A stretch of 64,000 nucleotides of DNA from assembly GCF_009830285.1 (NCBI RefSeq), contig NZ_WUQX01000001.1:4588501-4652500 (forward strand), written 5' to 3'. Origin of the DNA: Sporofaciens musculi. Its GTDB lineage: Bacteria > Bacillota > Clostridia > Lachnospirales > Lachnospiraceae. The notes below the pieces were generated by a model. The model did not search any database, was not told the DNA's origin, and saw only the letters and a list, made by a program, of their open reading frames with translations. Each line of letters starts with the position of its first letter. Within the stretch, counting starts at the first letter, position 1. The position numbers and the translations under genes are program-made. Shown here in pieces: positions 21,978 to 31,520 of this stretch.

Positions 21978-24575
21978 TCACAGACAAGCCTTTTGATTTG
22001 TATACGCCGCAAGCCTTCCATCCTCTACATCCAACACAATCGTATCCTGGGCTCCTACGTTCCCCTGCAGCATAAGCCTTGCTGCCATTGTCTCCACATT
22101 CTTCTGAAGGAAACGCTTTAAGGGCCTTGCGCCATAGGTCGGGTCATATCCTCCCTCAACTACGAAATTCTTCGCCCCTTCTGTCAACGTAATGGATATC
22201 TCCCTGTCAGCCAGACGTTTATTGACGTCTGCCACCAACAAGTCAATAATATGATAAATATCTTCTTTCGTCAATGGTTTAAACAGTATCGTCTCGTCCA
22301 GACGGTTTAGGAATTCTGGTCTAAAATGGGCGCCCAGGTCGTCCATTACCATTTTTTGGCTTTCCTCACTAATGTTTCCCTGTGAGTCAATCCCTTCTAA
22401 TAAATAAGAAGAACCGATATTAGAGGTCATAATCAGGATTGTATTCTTGAAATCCACGGTACGTCCCTGAGAATCCGTAATCCTTCCGTCATCCAACACC
22501 TGCAGCAGCACGTTAAACACATCCGGATGGGCCTTCTCCACCTCGTCGAAAAGCACCACAGAATAAGGCTTCCTGCGGACGGCCTCTGTCAACTGACCGC
22601 CCTCGTCATACCCTACATATCCCGGAGGCGCCCCAATAAGCCTGGATACAGAGTATTTCTCCATATACTCGCTCATATCAATCCGCACCATATTACCCTC
22701 GTCGTCGAACAGACTCTCGGCAAGGGCCTTGGCAAGCTCGGTCTTTCCCACTCCCGTGGGCCCCAGGAATAAAAATGAGCCAATGGGCTTCGTAGGGTCT
22801 TTAATTCCTGCCTTAGAACGGATAATTGCCTCTGTCACCAGCTCCACACCTTCATCCTGTCCAATCACACGCTTATTAAGCTCCTCCGCCAGATGAAGTG
22901 TCTTGCTGCGTTCGCTCTCGTTTAACTTTGCAACCGGAATTCCTGTCCAACGGGACACGATTTTCCCAATCTCCTCGTCCGTCACACTCTCATGCACCAG
23001 AGATTTATCGTCATCCTTTACCTTTGCTTCCTCCGTCTCTAACTGCTTCTGAAGCTGAGGCAGCCTTCCATACTGAAGCTCCGCTGCCTTATTCAAGTCA
23101 TAAGACTGCTGCGCCTTCTCAATCTCCTTATTCACCTGCTCGATTTCTTCACGCAGCTTTCTCACACGCTCTACATCTACCTTCTCATTATCCCACTGTG
23201 CTTTCTTTCCTGCAAAATCTTCCCTAAGCTCTGCCAACTCCTGCTGTAAATGCTCCAGGCGCTCACGGCTTAACCTGTCGTCCTCCTTCTTAAGAGCCGC
23301 CTCCTCAATCTCCATCTGCATAATCTTTCGCTTAAGCTCGTCAAGCTCGGTGGGCATAGAGTCAAGCTCGGTTTTAATCAGCGCGCACGCCTCGTCTACC
23401 AGGTCAATGGCCTTGTCCGGCAGGAAGCGGTCGGAAATATATCTCTCTGACAGAGTGGCCGCCGCCACAAGAGCGCTGTCTGTTATCTTAACTCCATGGA
23501 ATACCTCGTAGCGTTCTTTCAGCCCCCGAAGAATCGAAATTGCATCCTCCACCGTTGGTTCCTCCACCATCACCGGTTGGAAACGGCGTTCCAGGGCGGC
23601 GTCCTTCTCAATATACTGCCGGTATTCATCCAAGGTCGTCGCACCGATACAATGGAGTTCCCCCCTTGCCAGCATTGGCTTTAACATATTGCCTGCATCC
23701 ATGGCGCCGTCCGTCTTGCCCGCTCCCACAATAGTGTGCAGCTCGTCGATGAACAGAATGATTCTTCCGTCGCTGTTCTTCACATCCTCCAATACCGCTT
23801 TCAGACGCTCCTCAAACTCTCCCCTGTATTTCGCACCCGCCACCAGCGCGCCCATATCCAATGAAAAAATAGTCTTATCCTTCAAGCCTTCCGGAACATC
23901 GCCCCTGACGATTCTCTGAGCCAGTCCTTCAACAACCGCCGTCTTACCCACGCCTGGCTCTCCGATCAATACGGGATTGTTCTTGGTCTTTCGGGAAAGG
24001 ATACGAATTACATTGCGTATCTCCGAATCACGCCCGATTACCGGATCTAATCTCTGCTCTCTGGCCCGCTCTACAAGGTCTGAACCATACTTATTCAGGG
24101 TATCATAGGTGTCCTCTGGATTATCGCTGGTCACACGCTGATTCCCCCTGACTGTTGACAGGGCTTTCAAAAAATCGTCTCTCTTGATACCCATTTCCCT
24201 GAAAATGGACTTAAGCTCTCTGTTGGGATATCTCAAAAGTGACAGAAAAATGTGCTCGACGGATACATATTCGTCTCCCATCTGCCTTGCTTCATCTTCT
24301 GCGTGAATCAAAGCTTTGTTTAGGTCCTGGCCAATATATTGCTGACCGCCCTGCACCTTGGTACGTTTCCTAAGCGCCTCCTTCGTCCGGTTAAGCATTA
24401 TATCTTTGTCGATTCCCATCTTCTCCATGAGCTTGAGAATCAGACTGTCCTCCTGAATCAGCAATGCATAGAGAAGATGCTCCTGCTCAATCTCCTGATT
24501 GCCATATTCCAGCGCTGCACGCTCACAGCCATTAACTGCCTGCATGGACTTCTGCGTAAACTTATTTATATTCAT
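21978..24575 (-). CDS. clpB: ClpB disaggregase
   Basis: An 865-residue hexameric AAA+ chaperone that threads aggregated proteins with DnaK. Domains: N-terminal Clp repeat (residues 1-150), first AAA+ with Walker A GEPGVGKT and ALVAGAKYRGEFEERL pore region, a coiled-coil M domain (about 405-525), and a second AAA+ with GPTGVGKT, then the C-terminal D2-small domain. The IGF/IGL ClpP-docking tripeptide is absent, as expected for ClpB. AAGGAGG precedes the start. A CIRCE element upstream indicates control by the heat-shock repressor HrcA. Confidence 0.97.
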   Translation of the reverse strand: MNINKFTQKSMQAVNGCERAALEYGNQEIEQEHLLYALLIQEDSLILKLMEKMGIDKDIMLNRTKEALRKRTKVQGGQQYIGQDLNKALIHAEDEARQMGDEYVSVEHIFLSLLRYPNRELKSIFREMGIKRDDFLKALSTVRGNQRVTSDNPEDTYDTLNKYGSDLVERAREQRLDPVIGRDSEIRNVIRILSRKTKNNPVLIGEPGVGKTAVVEGLAQRIVRGDVPEGLKDKTIFSLDMGALVAGAKYRGEFEERLKAVLEDVKNSDGRIILFIDELHTIVGAGKTDGAMDAGNMLKPMLARGELHCIGATTLDEYRQYIEKDAALERRFQPVMVEEPTVEDAISILRGLKERYEVFHGVKITDSALVAAATLSERYISDRFLPDKAIDLVDEACALIKTELDSMPTELDELKRKIMQMEIEEAALKKEDDRLSRERLEHLQQELAELREDFAGKKAQWDNEKVDVERVRKLREEIEQVNKEIEKAQQSYDLNKAAELQYGRLPQLQKQLETEEAKVKDDDKSLVHESVTDEEIGKIVSRWTGIPVAKLNESERSKTLHLAEELNKRVIGQDEGVELVTEAIIRSKAGIKDPTKPIGSFLFLGPTGVGKTELAKALAESLFDDEGNMVRIDMSEYMEKYSVSRLIGAPPGYVGYDEGGQLTEAVRRKPYSVVLFDEVEKAHPDVFNVLLQVLDDGRITDSQGRTVDFKNTILIMTSNIGSSYLLEGIDSQGNISEESQKMVMDDLGAHFRPEFLNRLDETILFKPLTKEDIYHIIDLLVADVNKRLADREISITLTEGAKNFVVEGGYDPTYGARPLKRFLQKNVETMAARLMLQGNVGAQDTIVLDVEDGRLAAYTNQKACL

Positions 24576-24641
24576 AGTACAGCCTCCTTTTTCATACTAA
24601 ATGTTGGTGTTCTATTTACAATATAACATTAACGCATTTTG

Positions 24642-24668
24642 TCAGCACTGTCAAGAGTCGAGTGCTAA
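24642..24668 (-). promoter_or_regulatory. CIRCE operator (HrcA site) upstream of clpB
   Basis: On the minus strand TTAGCACTC (24668-24660), nine-base spacer, CAGTGCTGA (24650-24642). Left arm perfect, right arm seven of nine against the consensus GAGTGCTAA. A TTGACA -35 (24654-24649) overlaps the spacer and right arm, so HrcA binding would block the polymerase. Confidence 0.85.
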
Positions 24669-24686
24669 TTTGTTTTGATATTTTTT

Positions 24687-24995
24687 CTATTTCAGCATAT
24701 CAAGAATTTCATCCTTAGGCTTTGCTCCAACCTCTCTCTTTACAGCCTCCCCATTCTTGAACACCATCAGCGTCGGAATAGACATTACCCGATACTCTTT
24801 CGCCAATTCAGGATTCGCGTCCACATCCACTTTACAGATTTTAGCATCCGTAACCTCATTGCCGATTTCTTCAATCACAGGCCCCACCATCTGGCATGGG
24901 CCGCACCATGTCGCCCAGAAGTCCACCAGCACCGGTACGTTAGCGTCCAATACCTCCTCCTTAAAATTATCCTTTGTCAAATGTAATACTGCCAT
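24687..24995 (-). CDS. trxA: thioredoxin
   Basis: A 102-residue dithiol reductase with the active site WATWCGPC (Cys pair near residues 30-33), the cis-proline segment VMSIPTLMVFKNGE and the expected ending KDEILDMLK. Length and fold landmarks are normal. The ribosome binding site AAAGGA lies upstream of the ATG. It is upstream of clpB on the same strand, but clpB has its own CIRCE-controlled promoter between them. No thioredoxin reductase gene is near. Confidence 0.96.
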   Translation of the reverse strand: MAVLHLTKDNFKEEVLDANVPVLVDFWATWCGPCQMVGPVIEEIGNEVTDAKICKVDVDANPELAKEYRVMSIPTLMVFKNGEAVKREVGAKPKDEILDMLK

Positions 24996-25187
24996 CTTTT
25001 ATCATCCTTTCTTTCATTAAAATGTATTCCACTGTTTATTATAACCCATTTACGTATACATTTTTAGCCATAATATCCATTTTATGAAATTTTTCTAATT
25101 TAAGCTGTCCTTAAACGTTATTCTAATCATTTCCAAAATTACCATTCTACTCGTCTACTCGAAAAATAAAAAATATTATATAATCTT

Positions 25188-25215
25188 TGTAACGAATTGG
25201 TACGTCATGCGTCTA
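25188..25215 (+). promoter_or_regulatory. ECF-type promoter of the sigma/anti-sigma pair
   Basis: TGTAAC (25188-25193), exactly 16 bases, CGTCTA (25210-25215). This is the layout of promoters read by Bacillus ECF sigma factors such as SigM, SigV and SigW (AAC at -35, CGTC or CGTA at -10), and it lies 32 bases before the sigma gene, as expected for autoregulation. Confidence 0.75.
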
Positions 25216-25246
25216 ATAGGCAGATCACAGATAAGGGGGTGAGGGA

Positions 25247-25744
25247 ATGAAGATTGATTTTGAGGAGCTCTACGAACGTTTTTTCAAGGACGTGTATCTG
25301 TTTGTCCTGGCAATGAGTAAGGATCCGCACATTGCCGAAGATATTACTCAAGAGACCTTTTTCAAAGCTCTAAAAGAGATAAAGCATTTCCGTGGTAATT
25401 GCTCGGTTAAGTCCTGGCTCTGCCAGATTGCCAAGAATCTCTACATCTCCGACACCCGCAGGAAAAAGCCCATTCATTCCGATACCCTTGAAGCTCTGCC
25501 CGATGCTTCAAATGTGGAGAATATCTGTATCCGAAAGGATGAGGCTCTTTCTATCTACAAAGTACTTCACTGTCTAAACGAGCCTTATAAAGAAGTCTTT
25601 ACCCTTCGGGTACTGGGAGATTTAAGCTTTAAAGAGATTGCAGAAATCTTTGAAAAACAGGAGAATTGGGCGAGAGTCACCTACCATCGGGCAAGACTTA
25701 AGATACGTGAGCATATATCGACTTCAAACGCCCATAAGCAATAA
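25247..25744 (+). CDS. ECF-type RNA polymerase sigma factor
   Basis: A 165-residue two-domain sigma factor. Sigma2 is at residues 6-75 (LYERFFKDVYLFVLAMSKD, ITQETFFKALKEIKHFRG, VKSWLCQIAKNLYISDTRR) and sigma4 at 100-155 (LNEPYKEVFTLRVLGDLSF with KEIAEIFEKQENWARVTYHRA). It has no region 3. The gene is 36 bases upstream of a zinc-finger anti-sigma gene and downstream of an ECF-type promoter, so it very likely controls its own operon. The stress that activates it is unknown; a cell-envelope signal is the usual case. Confidence 0.94.
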   Translation: MKIDFEELYERFFKDVYLFVLAMSKDPHIAEDITQETFFKALKEIKHFRGNCSVKSWLCQIAKNLYISDTRRKKPIHSDTLEALPDASNVENICIRKDEALSIYKVLHCLNEPYKEVFTLRVLGDLSFKEIAEIFEKQENWARVTYHRARLKIREHISTSNAHKQ

Positions 25745-25780
25745 ATGCCGCTGTTTCCACGCGGCGGAAAGGAGATTATT

Positions 25781-26665
25781 ATGAACAAAATACCCTGCGA
25801 TATCATTAAAGACCTGCTGCCACTGTATAAGGACCATGTATGCAGCGAAAAAACAATGGAGCTGGTTGAAAACCATCTGCCGGAATGCGAGAGCTGCCGT
25901 GAATATCTGGAAGCGATGGAGGCTGAGCTTCCGCCTGTTACTCTGCCTCCCTGCAGTACAGAGCAGTCAGACGGCCATACTTCAGCCTCTTTAGCCCTTG
26001 AAGATATAGAAGTATTCCAAAAAATTGCCCAAAAGCTAAACTGGATGAAGGTTACCATCAGCTTTTTTGCGGTAATCATTACGATTATGGTGATCTCTCT
26101 CATCAACACCATATCCGGCGAATACATTACGAAGCTGCCCATATTTGACAAACGTGTAGCAGCAAAAGACGTCAGTGTCACAGAGCTTTACCAACTGAAA
26201 AATGGGGATTTCTATATTACGTTAGAAAGCGATTTTCCCTGCGATATTCTTTCATACGGTTCCATATCTTCACCAGATGGCAAGTCTTATATGGAATCTT
26301 ATGACAACGGCCAGAGCCGTTTATCCTTTGAGAAAACTTCCATATGGGGCAAGTTTTTCCTAAACCATTTATCTTATAAGAGTTTCTCCTTTGTAATTCC
26401 TTATCAGGAGATTCTTAATTTGGATGAAACGGATGGATACCAAAGCCAGGGTTCATCTGCTATTGTTCACACCACCGCTCTAATCTACTATGAGGGAAAA
26501 GGAAATGAACAGCTTACCATCTGGAAGGAGGGACAAAAAATTGCGGCGGCGCCTGAGATGATTGAGCAAAGAGTCCTGCATCAACAGCGCCGACAGGAAA
26601 CGGGAATTGATGAGCAGCAGGAAATATCATCTAAATATGCGGATAATATTCTGGTTTTATATTAA
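25781..26665 (+). CDS. zf-HC2 membrane anti-sigma factor
   Basis: A 294-residue single-pass membrane protein. The N-terminal 45 residues carry the zinc anti-sigma motif (CDIIKDLLPLYKD, then HLPECESCREYL, an HxxxCxxC site). A membrane helix lies near residues 88-112, followed by an extracellular domain of about 180 residues without a family I recognise. ATG at 25781 has AAAGGAG upstream; the frame opens earlier but lacks a site. It should hold the sigma factor inactive at the membrane until a signal alters the outer domain. A terminator follows. Confidence 0.9.
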   Translation: MNKIPCDIIKDLLPLYKDHVCSEKTMELVENHLPECESCREYLEAMEAELPPVTLPPCSTEQSDGHTSASLALEDIEVFQKIAQKLNWMKVTISFFAVIITIMVISLINTISGEYITKLPIFDKRVAAKDVSVTELYQLKNGDFYITLESDFPCDILSYGSISSPDGKSYMESYDNGQSRLSFEKTSIWGKFFLNHLSYKSFSFVIPYQEILNLDETDGYQSQGSSAIVHTTALIYYEGKGNEQLTIWKEGQKIAAAPEMIEQRVLHQQRRQETGIDEQQEISSKYADNILVLY

Positions 26666-26678
26666 TCATTATTTATTT

Positions 26679-26710
26679 GGGCTGTTTTATTGAGGAAACA
26701 GCCCTCGTTT
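26679..26710 (+). terminator. terminator of the sigma/anti-sigma operon
   Basis: GGGCTGTTT (26679-26687) pairs with AAACAGCCC (26696-26704), followed by TCGTTTTTC. Confidence 0.88.
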
Positions 26711-26949
26711 TTCGGAAATAATAAAAAACTTCCTATTATATGGAATCTTTCATCACCCTCTCTGTCTTCTGACAAGCTCACAGAAATTTATCGTCTAAAT
26801 TACGAATCCCTGGTATTTTTTTTACCGGAAGTATAGTCATAGGGACGCTGATTTGGTATAATGATAACATTAGAATTGCTTCGGTAATTTAAGAAACCCC
26901 GTATGAACTCGACGGTTGGGGGACATTCAGTTTGCGGGAATAGAAAGGG

Positions 26950-29862
26950 ATGTTAGCAGTAATGAAAAACAGAAGATTGAAACGGGGGCTGTCTTTTTTT
27001 CTATGCCTGATTATAGCAGTATGCATATCTGCCGGAATAATGCCGCATACCGTCCGCGCCGAGGAAAAACGTACGGTAAAGGTTGCATTTTTCCCAATGA
27101 ACGGATACCACATGATGGCGGGAAAGGGCATCTATACTGGTATGGATGTAGAGTACTTGGAAGCGCTGTGCAATTATACCAACTGGGACATAGAATATGT
27201 GGAGTGTGAGGACTGGGATGCGGCGCTTAAACTGGTGGCTGACCATAAAGCGGACCTTGTGGGAAGCGCCCAGTATTCGGCCGAACGGGCGGCATCCTAC
27301 CAATATGCAGACCTGTCCAGCGGATATACCTTCGGTATCATAGCCACTAACCCGAACAGCAGTCTGGCATATGAAGACTTTGACGCAATGAAGGAAATCA
27401 CCTTTGGTATGGTTCGTACCTATGTACGCAGAGAGGAATTCCTAGGTTATCTCTCCGACAACGGTATTGCGTCTCCCAAGATCAGAGAGTATGATTCCAC
27501 CTCTGATCTGCAGAACGCACTGGACGAAGGCGAGGTGGATGCGCTGGTACATACTTTTATGGAGATTAAGGAAGGGCAGCGACTGATTGGACGTTTCGCC
27601 CCAAGACCCTTTTACTACATCACCTATGAGGGAAATGACGACGTTATGCGTGATCTGAACAACGCCATTGCCGACCTGAAGATGAATGAACCTGAATTGG
27701 AAACACAGTTGATGAACCGTTTCTATCAAAGCAAGTTGGACAAGACAGTTGTTTTTACATTGGATGAGAAGGAATATCTTGCTGAAAAAAATACAATCAG
27801 GGTTGGATATTTGGACAGTTATTACCCATTTGTCTATGAGGAGGACGGAGAATGTAAGGGACTCACAAAAGAAATGCTGGAGGGGATTGCAGCCCTTACC
27901 GGTCTTACCATTTCCTGGCAGAAAGTAGAAAACCCTCAGGAGGCGCGTACCGCCCTAGGAAACGACGAGCTTGACGTTATGTCTTACTGCGTACACGCTG
28001 AAGGCAGTTCACACGACCACCAGCTTTCCAGGATAAAAGACTATGTGCAGGTTCCTCTGGTATTCGTCACGAAAGAAAAAACTGAGCTGGAATCAATAGA
28101 AACTCTGGCAACCGTTGATTACTTGTCTGATAAAGCCACAGAGCTGATTGGTTCCACAGATATAAAAGTTCAGACATATGATACTCCTCAGGACTGCCTG
28201 GATGCAGTGAAGGACGAAAAAGCGGATGCAGTAATGTGCGACGGCTATCTGACAGAATATCTGCTTAGCTCCCAGATGCGGTATTATGACCTGGCGATTG
28301 AGAGTGTGTTAAGCGACGGTTTGGGAATCTCAATGACAGTCTCCGGCAGCAATCCTGAACTTGCAGGAATACTGAATAAGACTCTGCTGACTATAGATGC
28401 AAGGGCAATCAGCGATTATATGTTGGAGAGCAACGTATACTCCCTGGCAAGCGTAGGCATTTTCATAGAAGATCACAGCGTAGTTATTATCCTGATTCTA
28501 ATTATGATTATGCTAATCATCCTATTGGTTGCTCTGCATATCATCCGAGACGCCAAGAAGATACAGCATTTAATGTATAAGGATGTGGAGATTGATATCG
28601 GGAATCTAAATTACCTAATTTATACCGGAAAGAAAAATATTCTGCCGGAGCGTTCCGCACAGCAGTATGCGGTTGTCTATCTTAATATTTCACAGTTCCA
28701 GCGTTATAAGGTAATCTACGGATGGAACAACGGGCAGAAACTCTTATCCTTGATTGCAGACGCCCTATCTCAGTGCATTAAGGGGAAGAACGAGGTCTGC
28801 GCAAAGGCAGATGGGGACCATTTTGTTTTCCTCATGTCTGATGAAAATGGCCCTATTCCGGAACGGGTTCGGAAGATACGCTATTTCATGGAAGAACGCA
28901 TTTTTGAGGAAATCGGAAGCCGGATTGAGGTTCAGATGGGCATCTATTTTATACCTCCCAACAGCGACGATCTGCGAAGTGCCATTGACTGCGCAAGTCA
29001 GGCCATTGACTTTATCCAGAATGACAATCCAGATAATATCCAGATCTACGATGATGATCTTGAGAAGGCAATCCGTGAACGGCATGAACGGGAGAAGCTG
29101 CTGGATTCTGTAGATATTGACGAGAATTTTGTCACCTATTACCAGGCCAAGGTAGACGTCAACACAGAAGAAATCGTAGGCGCCGAGGCATTGGTACGTT
29201 TTCTGGATCCAACGGCATCAGGTGCAGTGCGTTCCCCTTGGTTCTTTATCCCTTACTATGAACAGACCGGAAAAGTAACTGATATTGATTTCTTTGTACT
29301 GCGGTGTGCATGTAAGATGCTTCGCAGACGGCTGGACAGCGGTGAGAAGGTTGTAACGATTTCCTGTAACTTTTCCAGGATACATTTTGTCAAGCCTGAT
29401 TTTGCCATACGGTTTGAGCAGGTGTTGAATGAATACAGAATCCCCAAGGAGTTAATTGAAGTGGAGATTACCGAAACCCTTGTCATGGAGGAGATGCAGG
29501 AGAATCTCGCCAAACAAACATTAGACGACCTCCATGCAAAGGGAGTGCGGCTTTCCATTGATGACTTCGGCGCAGGATATTCTTCCCTTGGAGTTATAGA
29601 GAAGATTCCGGCCTCTGTTATCAAGCTGGACCGATCCTTCCTGCTGAACCAGAAGGATCGGGAACGCCAGGTGAAGATTATGAAAAGCATTGTAGAGCTT
29701 GCAGATAATCTTGGCTCACAGATTGTATGTGAAGGCGTGGAGACGGATGCTGACGTAGAGTTAATGCGGGAGATTGGGGCTCGCGTTGCACAAGGATACC
29801 GCTATGCTAAGCCTGTGTCAGAGATGGCCTTTGAGGAAAGGTTGTCCCAGAGCGTGGAATAA
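26950..29862 (+). CDS. double periplasmic-binding-protein, degenerate GGDEF and EAL receptor
   Basis: A 970-residue membrane protein. After a signal segment come two amino-acid-type SBP_bac_3 domains (about 41-262 and 281-490), a membrane helix (511-532), a degenerate GGDEF domain (570-705, site DGDHF instead of GGDEF) and an EAL domain (717-958). EAL residues are intact: EALVR (746-750), the Asn of SCNFSR, VEITET, DDFGAGYSS (from 871), Lys892 and EGVET. It should degrade c-di-GMP in response to small extracellular ligands, with the GGDEF possibly a GTP sensor. Start 26950 or 26962 (better spacing from AAAGGG). An extended TATAAT lies near 26860; the rest of the 26711-26949 gap shows nothing else. 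Confidence 0.92.
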   Translation: MLAVMKNRRLKRGLSFFLCLIIAVCISAGIMPHTVRAEEKRTVKVAFFPMNGYHMMAGKGIYTGMDVEYLEALCNYTNWDIEYVECEDWDAALKLVADHKADLVGSAQYSAERAASYQYADLSSGYTFGIIATNPNSSLAYEDFDAMKEITFGMVRTYVRREEFLGYLSDNGIASPKIREYDSTSDLQNALDEGEVDALVHTFMEIKEGQRLIGRFAPRPFYYITYEGNDDVMRDLNNAIADLKMNEPELETQLMNRFYQSKLDKTVVFTLDEKEYLAEKNTIRVGYLDSYYPFVYEEDGECKGLTKEMLEGIAALTGLTISWQKVENPQEARTALGNDELDVMSYCVHAEGSSHDHQLSRIKDYVQVPLVFVTKEKTELESIETLATVDYLSDKATELIGSTDIKVQTYDTPQDCLDAVKDEKADAVMCDGYLTEYLLSSQMRYYDLAIESVLSDGLGISMTVSGSNPELAGILNKTLLTIDARAISDYMLESNVYSLASVGIFIEDHSVVIILILIMIMLIILLVALHIIRDAKKIQHLMYKDVEIDIGNLNYLIYTGKKNILPERSAQQYAVVYLNISQFQRYKVIYGWNNGQKLLSLIADALSQCIKGKNEVCAKADGDHFVFLMSDENGPIPERVRKIRYFMEERIFEEIGSRIEVQMGIYFIPPNSDDLRSAIDCASQAIDFIQNDNPDNIQIYDDDLEKAIRERHEREKLLDSVDIDENFVTYYQAKVDVNTEEIVGAEALVRFLDPTASGAVRSPWFFIPYYEQTGKVTDIDFFVLRCACKMLRRRLDSGEKVVTISCNFSRIHFVKPDFAIRFEQVLNEYRIPKELIEVEITETLVMEEMQENLAKQTLDDLHAKGVRLSIDDFGAGYSSLGVIEKIPASVIKLDRSFLLNQKDRERQVKIMKSIVELADNLGSQIVCEGVETDADVELMREIGARVAQGYRYAKPVSEMAFEERLSQSVE

Positions 29863-29879
29863 TAATTACAATTCAAAAA

Positions 29880-29929
29880 GAGATGTTTCAGAAAGAAAAG
29901 ATAATTTCTTTCTGAGACATCTCCTTTTT
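29880..29929 (+). terminator. terminator of the EAL receptor gene
   Basis: A 16-base-pair stem (29880-29895 with 29908-29923) followed by CTTTTTA. Also separates it from the convergent NUDIX gene. Confidence 0.9.
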
Positions 29930-29954
29930 ATAAAATACACCAAATGAGAAGCCT

Positions 29955-30434
29955 CTATGGCAATTCCATCTTCTTCCCGTCAAGCGCCGCCGAAACCAGC
30001 CCGTCATGTCCGTCATACACAAGCTTCAGAGAAAAAAAGTCCCGTCTCTCCTTAAGCAGCCTGAAAAAAATCTTATCCCCCTCCCAGATGTTCAATTCCT
30101 GCACCTTATCAATGTCCACCCATTCCAATTCTCCTTCATCACAGGGAAGCAGCTCTCCTTCAAACCCATCCGCCGTAAACAGTGACATGTACTCTGTAAC
30201 CCCATTTCCTGATATAAAGGTTACAATTCCTCGGTACTGGTAGGAGGTCAGCGTATATCCTGTCTCCTCCTTCACCTCGCGCAACAGACATTCCTCAGGG
30301 CTTTCATCCTCCTCAAAATGTCCCCCAACACCAATCCATTTATCCTTATTCACATCATTCTTTTTCACAGTCCTGTGCAGCATCAGATATTGATGACCAC
30401 GCTTAATATAGCACAGAGTACTTAACTTTGCCAT
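29955..30434 (-). CDS. NUDIX hydrolase, MutT/8-oxo-dGTPase-like
   Basis: A 159-residue hydrolase of nucleoside diphosphates linked to another moiety. The Nudix box is complete (GGHFEEDESPEECLLREV followed by KEETGY), and the N-terminus LSTLCYIKRGHQYLMLHR resembles the clostridial 8-oxo-dGTP diphosphatases. The gene is monocistronic, convergent to the EAL receptor and divergent from rluA-like. The usual role would be cleaning the nucleotide pool of oxidised dGTP; the true substrate is not determined by sequence. Confidence 0.92.
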   Translation of the reverse strand: MAKLSTLCYIKRGHQYLMLHRTVKKNDVNKDKWIGVGGHFEEDESPEECLLREVKEETGYTLTSYQYRGIVTFISGNGVTEYMSLFTADGFEGELLPCDEGELEWVDIDKVQELNIWEGDKIFFRLLKERRDFFSLKLVYDGHDGLVSAALDGKKMELP

Positions 30435-30598
30435 ATTCCTGCCTCATCCTTTCTATATATATTTCAAATCCTATTGGATTAAATTAATCATATCATCCCC
30501 TGTACCTTTTTACAATTTCTTTTCGCCTGAATCTGCGCCCTTCCTTTGACAAATGTGATATACTAAAATTATCTTTTTAGAACCAAAGGAGACAAGCC

Positions 30599-31495
30599 AT
30601 GAACCGAGCGATTGATTATATCATAGATTCCACAAGCGACGGCCTGCGTATAGAGCAATACTTAAGGCGGCGCGGCTATTCCGCCCAAAATCTGGCAGAG
30701 ATAAAGCGCATGCCCGAAAGCATCCTTGTAAATGGAATCCATTACTATATGCGCCAACAGCTTAAGGCAGGGGACCGCCTCTTGGTACGCATCTGTGAAA
30801 CCAAATGCTCAAGGAAGATTCTGCCTGTAAATCTGCCTCTTGATATCGTATTTGAGGATGAAGACATTATCGTTGTCAATAAACCTGCTGGTATGCCTAT
30901 CCATCCGTCCCTGAAGCATTACACTAATTCCATGGCAAATGCACTGGCCTGGTATTATCAGGAGCAGGAAAAGCCTTTCATCTTTCGCTGCTGCAACCGG
31001 CTAGACCGCGATACCTCCGGTCTTACTGTTGTGGCCAAGCATCTGGTCAGCGCAAATATCCTATCCGATCTGGGACGCAATCATAAGATATGCAGAGAAT
31101 ATCTTGCCATTACACGAGGCACGGTTTCTCCAACGTCTGGCACCATCGATGTGCCTCTTGGCCGCAAGCCTGGGACCATTATTGAACGGACGGTGGATTT
31201 TGAACAGGGTGAGCAGGCAATCACACATTACAGTGTTGTGGACGAAAAAAATGGACACAGCCTGGTTTCACTTCGACTGGAAACAGGCCGCACCCATCAG
31301 ATTAGAATACATATGAAATATCTTGGTTTTCCCCTAATCGGAGATTATCTGTATAATCCGGATATGGAAAACATAGGAAGACAGGCGCTGCACTCCCACC
31401 GGCTTACCTTCACTCATCCCATTACAGGGGAAGCTCTTAAGTTTCATGCGCCTCTGCCAGAAGATATGCAGTCTGTTCTAAATGGAAAGCCATGA
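30599..31495 (+). CDS. RluA family pseudouridine synthase
   Basis: A 298-residue RNA-modifying enzyme that isomerises uridine in rRNA or tRNA. An S4-like N-terminal part (residues about 15-75) precedes the catalytic domain with VVNKPAGMPIHPS, the active-site loop NRLDRDTSGLTVVAK (catalytic Asp in LDRDTSG) and the RTHQIRIHMKYLGFPLIGD segment. ATG at 30599 follows AAAGGAG. A TTGACA at 30546-30551 may be its -35. The convergent HelD gene ends 26 bases after its stop. RluB/C/D-type target not decided. Confidence 0.93.
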   Translation: MNRAIDYIIDSTSDGLRIEQYLRRRGYSAQNLAEIKRMPESILVNGIHYYMRQQLKAGDRLLVRICETKCSRKILPVNLPLDIVFEDEDIIVVNKPAGMPIHPSLKHYTNSMANALAWYYQEQEKPFIFRCCNRLDRDTSGLTVVAKHLVSANILSDLGRNHKICREYLAITRGTVSPTSGTIDVPLGRKPGTIIERTVDFEQGEQAITHYSVVDEKNGHSLVSLRLETGRTHQIRIHMKYLGFPLIGDYLYNPDMENIGRQALHSHRLTFTHPITGEALKFHAPLPEDMQSVLNGKP

Positions 31496-31520
31496 TATTG
31501 GAAAGCCCTGCCTCAATAAC

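Noticed and set aside
26714..26949. Possible c-di-GMP riboswitch before the EAL receptor
   Set aside because: I looked for the GEMM core (GGRAACGCACAGGGCAAACC-type landmarks) and did not find it; a CCCC/GGGG pairing alone is too little.
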